Below, one piece after another: positions 33,769-37,620 of a DNA stretch of 37,620 nucleotides (its first letter is position 1; every line of letters starts with the position of its first letter). The notes under the pieces were generated by a model, which was not told where the DNA came from, did not search any database, and was given only the letters and a program-made list of their open reading frames with translations. Source of the DNA: CAYYAQ01 sp964469555 (GTDB lineage Bacteria > Planctomycetota > UBA1135 > UBA2386); assembly GCA_964469555.1 (NCBI GenBank), contig CAYYAQ010000036.1, positions 1-37,620 on the forward strand, given 5' to 3'. The translations under genes were made by a program, and so were the position numbers.

Positions 33769-34301
33769 GACTCGGTCCTCAGGCGCCCGCGGTCGGGATA
33801 CCGGTGGTTCCCCCGACGAAAGAACGACGTCCCTTTTTGAAGCTCTCGCCCTTGCGCGTGCCGCGAGACGTTCCTCAGGAGATGACGCCGGGACTCGAAG
33901 AACTCGAATTCCGGATCGGCGACGACGTGCAGATCGTCGTTCGTTCGCTCGTCAACTTCACGACCTCGCGCCAGATCACCCGGCAGCGCGCGGCGGGTCG
34001 CGCCGTTGGAGTTGCGCACGGCGTGCTGAACCGTCGCCGTCGCTCAGCGCGCGAGTGGATCCTCGCGGGCAAGGTCGACGAAGCCACACTCCAGGCGCTC
34101 ACCCACACGTGGATTCCGCAGCTCGCCGGAACGGGCCCGGACGTCGGCGCGGTCGTCTCAGCCGGCATGGAGTTCGTCGAGTTCGTGCGCGGTGCCATGT
34201 CCGCGTTGGTGATGGGGGAGTTTGCCGAGACCCTGGTCCCGCACGCGAAGGCGTTGACGGTGCTCGAGACCGTGCTTTCACTCCATCTCCGTGCGCTTTA
34301 G
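33765..34301 (+). CDS. Unknown protein coupled to pabC, start uncertain
   Basis: A frame of about 178 residues not assigned to a family. The C-terminal two thirds are helical and moderately hydrophobic (GVAHGVLNRRRRSA, WIPQLAGTGPDVGAVVSAGM, LVMGEFAETLVPHAKALTVLETVLSLHL). The N-terminal part (LRLGPQAPAVGIP, then ERRPFLKLSPLR) is Pro- and Arg-rich. TTG 33765 overlaps the pabC stop (TTGA), and an earlier in-frame GTG is at 33735. A later start is possible. No functional hint apart from the operon position. Confidence 0.5.
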   Translation: MRLGPQAPAVGIPVVPPTKERRPFLKLSPLRVPRDVPQEMTPGLEELEFRIGDDVQIVVRSLVNFTTSRQITRQRAAGRAVGVAHGVLNRRRRSAREWILAGKVDEATLQALTHTWIPQLAGTGPDVGAVVSAGMEFVEFVRGAMSALVMGEFAETLVPHAKALTVLETVLSLHLRAL

Positions 34302-34308
34302 GACATCA

Positions 34309-34333
34309 CCGACCGGGCTGAAACCTCGGTCGG
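34309..34333 (+). terminator. Weak hairpin after the pab operon
   Basis: CCGACCG (34309-34315) pairs with CGGTCGG (34327-34333) around an 11-base loop, eight bases after the stop. There is no T-run. It could end the pab transcript before the tRNA-Arg promoter. Confidence 0.35.
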
Positions 34334-34385
34334 AGGCGGGCCGGGCGGTTGTTTGGGGACGTCGGAATCCGATGTCGGCTCACGC

Positions 34386-34413
34386 TTGATCAGCGGCGGG
34401 GCGGGCATATAGT
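34386..34413 (+). promoter_or_regulatory. Sigma-70-type promoter of tRNA-Arg
   Basis: TTGATC (34386-34391) and TATAGT (34408-34413) are 16 bases apart, matching 4 of 6 and 5 of 6 consensus positions. The -10 box ends 17 bases before the mature tRNA. This is the best promoter by eye in the window. Confidence 0.7.
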
Positions 34414-34429
34414 CCTGCCCCCCAAACGA

Positions 34430-34506
34430 GTACCCGTAGCTCAATTGGATAGAGCACCTGACTACGGATCAGGAGGTTAAAGGTTCGAGTCCTTTCGGGT
34501 ATGCCA
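34430..34506 (+). tRNA. tRNA-Arg (anticodon ACG)
   Basis: The cloverleaf is complete: acceptor GTACCCG/CGGGTAT (first pair G-U), D arm GCTC/GAGC, anticodon stem CCTGA/TCAGG with loop CTACGGA (anticodon ACG, presumably inosine-modified to read CGN codons), T arm AAAGG/CCTTT with loop TTCGAGT. The discriminator is G34503 and CCA is encoded at 34504-34506. Confidence 0.96.
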
Positions 34507-34512
34507 CCATCG

Positions 34513-34540
34513 AAGGAGCCCAGCGAAGCTGGGCTCCTTT
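34513..34540 (+). terminator. Rho-independent-type terminator of tRNA-Arg
   Basis: AAGGAGCCCAGC (34513-34524) pairs perfectly with GCTGGGCTCCTT (34528-34539) around GAA, extended by one G-T pair, and is followed by CGTTTG. It lies six bases after the tRNA CCA end. Confidence 0.8.
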
Positions 34541-34921
34541 CGTTTGCGGATTGCCCGGAGTGTCGCGGTTCCCCATCTCGTTGGGCGCCTCCGGATGAAG
34601 GGGCCGAAAGCGGGGGGGGGGATGCGCAACTGGCGGCGCGGGCCAGGGCGGCCCTGGCGAGCATTCACAGAGCCAACAAGCGGGATCGCTGATCCAGGGC
34701 AAATGCCGGATCTCGAAGCGGATAGGCCTTGTTGTGTGGGTACCGAGACACTCCGCGGCAGGATCGTCGGCATGTCACGTATCCGGTACACCGCCGGTGT
34801 GCTCGCGGGCACCACGTCACCGGATCTACCGAAGGTTGAGACGCGTCGCATCTCGCCTCCTCGCGGATCGAGGATACGATGGACGCACCCCAAGAGCAGT
34901 TCGCACGCACCGCCTCCCCCA
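34541..34921. other. Non-coding stretch with a ten-G run
   Basis: No convincing gene between the tRNA terminator and the gene at 34922. Reading frames here are open on both strands but are low-complexity, and some extend from antisense tRNA. A run of ten G (34612-34621) is notable. A promoter for the downstream gene should lie here but was not recognised. Confidence 0.5.
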
Positions 34922-37318
34922 ATGATCCGGTTCCTCCCGAGTTTCCTCACACTCTCTCTCGCCCTACTCGCGTCCGCGCAAGCCAACGCGCAGGATCCGA
35001 AGAAGAAGAAGCCCGTTCCGCTCGGCGATGCCCAAGGCACCGCGGTGCGCGAGCAGATGTGGCGACCGCCTCTCGACGAGGAGTGGAAGAAGCCCGTCCT
35101 CATCAAGTTCCAGCGCAGTTGGAAGGACGCCGTTCAGGTCTCCAAGGAGACCGGCAAGCCCATCCTGATCTGCGTCAACATGGACGGCGAGATCGCGAGC
35201 GAGCACTACGCCGGCGTCCGCTACCGCACGCCGGAAACCGCGAGAATCTACGAGCCATACGTCTGCGTCATCGCGTCCGTCTACCGACACAACGCCCGCG
35301 ACTACGACGAGAAGGGGTGCCGCATCCTCTGTCCGCGCTTTGGCAGCGTTACGTGTAGCGAGCACATCTGGATCGAGCCGCTGCTGTTCGGAAAGTACTT
35401 CGACAAGGAACGCGTCGCGCCGCGACACATCATGATCGAGATCGACGGGAAGGAGACGTACGACATGTACTACGTCAACGACACCCGCGGAGTCTTCGAC
35501 ACGATTCAGCGGGGCATCATCGATCGACGCAAGGAACTCGCCCGTCAAGTTCGCCAGCGGCCAGAGCGTTCGACGCTCGACAAGGTCGAGAGTCGTGATG
35601 TTCACGACAGGGATGCGGTGGAGGAGGCGTACCTCAGGGGCGATCGCGATCTGAAGACCAAGTTGCTGCAGCGAGCGCTCGTGCATCACAAGTCTGACCC
35701 GATCGACATGCTGCGTCTCTCCATCTACGACCTGGATACCGAACTCAACAAGATCGGTCGGTTGGCACTGATGAAGTCCAATCTCAAGGGCTCGATCGAC
35801 CTGATCAACGAAGCGCTGCGCGTGCCGATGGATCAGAAGGAACGGTTGGGTTTGATCGCGGCACTCGAGCGGCTCGGCGCGCAGTTTCCACGGGCAAAGA
35901 AGCTCGCTGTTGTTCACAAGGGTCTCGCCAACCGCTCCAAGACCGTCGACGACGAGGGCTGGGCCAAGGCTCTGGCCGGCGTGAAGGTTCCCAAGAAGGT
36001 CGAGTGGTCGGCGCTCGAGTCACAGCTCGACTACAAGACTGCGGCGATCAAGAACCGACCGAAGGACGCGAACGCCCACGTTGAGCTCGCCGAAGCGTCG
36101 CTGGCCCTGGCCATCGATCCGAAGACCACGCTCATCCTCGCGCAGAGCTTCAAGAGCGGATCGAAGTACCAGCGCCTGATGCTGTACGACGCGCAGCGTT
36201 CGGCGCAAGAGGCGGAGAAGCTCGGCGCGAACGACTGGCGAGTAAACAGCGTTCTCTCGATCTCCGCGTACTATCTGGGCGAGACCAAGGAAGCGCACAG
36301 GCGCGCCGAACTCGCCGTCCCGGGCCTGCCAAAGGGCGAGCAGGCGTGGAACGCCATGGGCGTGCTCGGCATCTTCGCCGAGGCTCGGATGGCTCAGATC
36401 CGACGAGCCGAGCGCGCGAAGAAGACGTGGCCTGGACAGTGGCTGACCGACGTTCACGCAGCGTTCGGTGTCCTGTCGAAGCACCCACTCGGCACATCGA
36501 CTCAGGTCGTCGCGCACTACGACTTCTTGCGCGGCCTCGCTGCCCATGGTCAGGCGTCGCGCATCCTCGACGCCGGATTGAAGCGATTCCCTGACTCTGC
36601 CCTGCTGCACGACCGACTTCGCGGTCGCACGCTGTCGAAGTCCGGACCGAAGGGTCTGGAGGCCGTGTATTCCTCCATGCTCGCCAAGGAGAGCGTTCCG
36701 AAGAACCTCCACTGGTTCGCGGGGTACGCTTCCATCGTCGCCGCGGAGTTCTATCGCCGCGCCGGCGAGACGGAAAAGGCGCTCGCCGCCTACAGTCACG
36801 CGATTGCGCAGTACGACACGGCGATTGGGAAGAACCCGGACAGCAAGCACACCTCGGATCACTTCGCCGCGCTCGCCATCAACGGTCGCGCGCGCATGGC
36901 GCTCGAGAAGAACGACCTCGAGGCGGCGCTCAACCTCCTCATCGAGTCTTTTGAGCGCAAGCCAGAGTCCGGCGGCAGTCTCGACGGCCTGAGTCAGACA
37001 CCGATGGACACCGCGAAGCTCTTGAAGTCAAAATTGCAGCAGCAGGAAAAGACGGATCTCATTGCGAAGCTCGACGGCGCGCTCGCGAAGTTGCCACCGA
37101 TCGCGTTCGAGTTGCCCACGTACGAGAAGAACGTCGGCGGGCCGAGGAATCTGGTGCTCCGGAGGGGGAAGCTGCGTCGCCGCAGTTGGCGCGACCGCGC
37201 CGAGGACCGGGAGCGGCGTGGACTCGAGGAGGCGAAGCGGCGACAGAAAGAACGGCTGGAGCGGGAGCGCAAGAAGAAGGAACAGGAATCTGCCGATAGG
37301 GCCAAGCGCGGCAAGTAG
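34922..37318 (+). CDS. Secreted protein, thioredoxin-like domain plus TPR helices
   Basis: A 798-residue protein with signal peptide (MIRFLPSFLTLSLALLASAQANAQ, cleaved near ANA|Q) and a basic DPKKKK start of the mature chain. Residues about 55-195 look like a thioredoxin-fold domain (WKDAVQVSKETGKPILICVN, later VAPRHIMIEIDGKETYD), but the usual CxxC is absent; Cys residues occur instead as RILCPRFGSVTCSEH. From about 230 to 720 the protein is helical with TPR-like pairs (ANAHVELAEASLALA, AEFYRRAGETEKALAAYSHA). The C-terminus is a highly charged helix (ERRGLEEAKRRQKERL). The start is chosen for the signal peptide; the upstream open frame is not protein-like. Role unknown; possibly a periplasmic scaffold. 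Confidence 0.75.
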   Translation: MIRFLPSFLTLSLALLASAQANAQDPKKKKPVPLGDAQGTAVREQMWRPPLDEEWKKPVLIKFQRSWKDAVQVSKETGKPILICVNMDGEIASEHYAGVRYRTPETARIYEPYVCVIASVYRHNARDYDEKGCRILCPRFGSVTCSEHIWIEPLLFGKYFDKERVAPRHIMIEIDGKETYDMYYVNDTRGVFDTIQRGIIDRRKELARQVRQRPERSTLDKVESRDVHDRDAVEEAYLRGDRDLKTKLLQRALVHHKSDPIDMLRLSIYDLDTELNKIGRLALMKSNLKGSIDLINEALRVPMDQKERLGLIAALERLGAQFPRAKKLAVVHKGLANRSKTVDDEGWAKALAGVKVPKKVEWSALESQLDYKTAAIKNRPKDANAHVELAEASLALAIDPKTTLILAQSFKSGSKYQRLMLYDAQRSAQEAEKLGANDWRVNSVLSISAYYLGETKEAHRRAELAVPGLPKGEQAWNAMGVLGIFAEARMAQIRRAERAKKTWPGQWLTDVHAAFGVLSKHPLGTSTQVVAHYDFLRGLAAHGQASRILDAGLKRFPDSALLHDRLRGRTLSKSGPKGLEAVYSSMLAKESVPKNLHWFAGYASIVAAEFYRRAGETEKALAAYSHAIAQYDTAIGKNPDSKHTSDHFAALAINGRARMALEKNDLEAALNLLIESFERKPESGGSLDGLSQTPMDTAKLLKSKLQQQEKTDLIAKLDGALAKLPPIAFELPTYEKNVGGPRNLVLRRGKLRRRSWRDRAEDRERRGLEEAKRRQKERLERERKKKEQESADRAKRGK

Positions 37319-37388
37319 TCGTTCTTTCGATTGAGTGCCTGGCACGAATTCGCGAGAACCCCGCATCTGGTATCCTCGAGGTCCGATC

Positions 37389-37620
37389 ATGCGTCCACTG
37401 ATAACCACCACCCTTTGCCCTCTGGTCCTCGCCCTGGGCTCAGAGCGAGACGAAGACGCCTCAGGCGAAGGAAGCCAAGAGCACGGAGTCGTTGAAGAAG
37501 GGCCCGCGCAGGATCCAAAGAAGGAGAAGGAGCGCGTCATCCCGGGCGGCCTCGGGTATCGAAGGGCTGGTCTCATAGACGAGAACGGTCGCGCACGGGC
37601 TCTTCACTTCCAGACCGGAG
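37389..37620 (+). CDS. Secreted protein of unknown function, 3' end cut by window
   Basis: The frame is open from ATG 37389 (GAGG seven bases upstream) to the window edge, 77 codons. It begins with a hydrophobic stretch (MRPLITTTLCPLVLALG) that could be a signal peptide, then an acidic segment (SERDEDASGEGSQEHGVVEE), then PAQDPKKEKERVIPGGLGY. The AQDPKK piece repeats the mature start of the preceding gene (AQDPKKKK). No family recognised. The acidic segment reads as a neutral Thr/Lys/Gln-rich stretch in the +1 frame, so a pair of frame changes cannot be excluded. Confidence 0.5.
   Translation, partial: MRPLITTTLCPLVLALGSERDEDASGEGSQEHGVVEEGPAQDPKKEKERVIPGGLGYRRAGLIDENGRARALHFQTG

Noticed and set aside
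34380..34702. Minus-strand ORFs across tRNA-Arg reading RTFNLLIRSQVLYP and YPKGLEPLTS
   Set aside because: These are the well-known spurious peptides produced antisense to tRNA genes.

Overview
The window is a GC-rich, gene-dense bacterial chromosome segment with a Gram-negative style envelope: a porin, lipoboxes, signal peptides, an ExbB/ExbD proton channel and a lipoprotein sulfatase. A secreted sulfatase, very large secreted Ig-like and TPR proteins, a TPR-ExbB-ExbD-squalene-cyclase-like cluster and tandem SPFH proteins together suggest Planctomycetota or a relative. That placement is inferred from gene content; no rRNA or taxonomic marker is present. No phage, insertion sequence, CRISPR array or plasmid gene was seen.

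Layout. 1-3233: end of a HEAT-repeat protein, tRNA-Thr(CGT), a phosphate-selective-type porin (minus strand) and a hairpin-rich non-coding stretch. 3234-13612: a giant Ig-like lipoprotein, a lipoprotein sulfatase, a convergent two-gene unit (Na+/solute symporter and secreted esterase), then a divergent two-gene unit (small membrane protein and GT-C-like membrane protein). 13878-22890: the most distinctive region, a tight four-gene operon encoding a secreted TPR protein, an ExbB/TolQ channel, an ExbD/TolR subunit and a 1571-residue membrane protein. The last protein combines a PD40-like propeller, a TonB-like transmembrane helix (S368/H372/L379), a long linker with a near-perfect 552-bp tandem duplication, and a C-terminal squalene-cyclase-like toroid. 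23077-25220: an iodotyrosine-deiodinase-like nitroreductase convergent with a NUDIX/metallo-beta-lactamase fusion.

25413-29554: thiolase, two cyclophilins, crotonase and an HD-type protein in one direction. 29559-31741: two overlapping SPFH genes on the minus strand. 31772-34301: pabB, pabC and an unknown gene, divergent from the SPFH pair. 34386-37620: tRNA-Arg(ACG) with a good promoter and terminator, a secreted thioredoxin-like/TPR protein, and the start of another secreted protein cut by the window edge.

How the genes work together. The 13878-22890 operon looks like a rearranged Tol/TonB machine: channel and stator subunits beside one polypeptide carrying both a TolB-like propeller and a TolA/TonB-like anchor, with a CpoB-like TPR protein at the front. 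Sulfatase, symporter and esterase look like a scavenging locus for sulfated or esterified substrates. Thiolase and crotonase are two steps of acyl-CoA metabolism, and pabB/pabC make p-aminobenzoate for folate. Function beyond family level is inference throughout.
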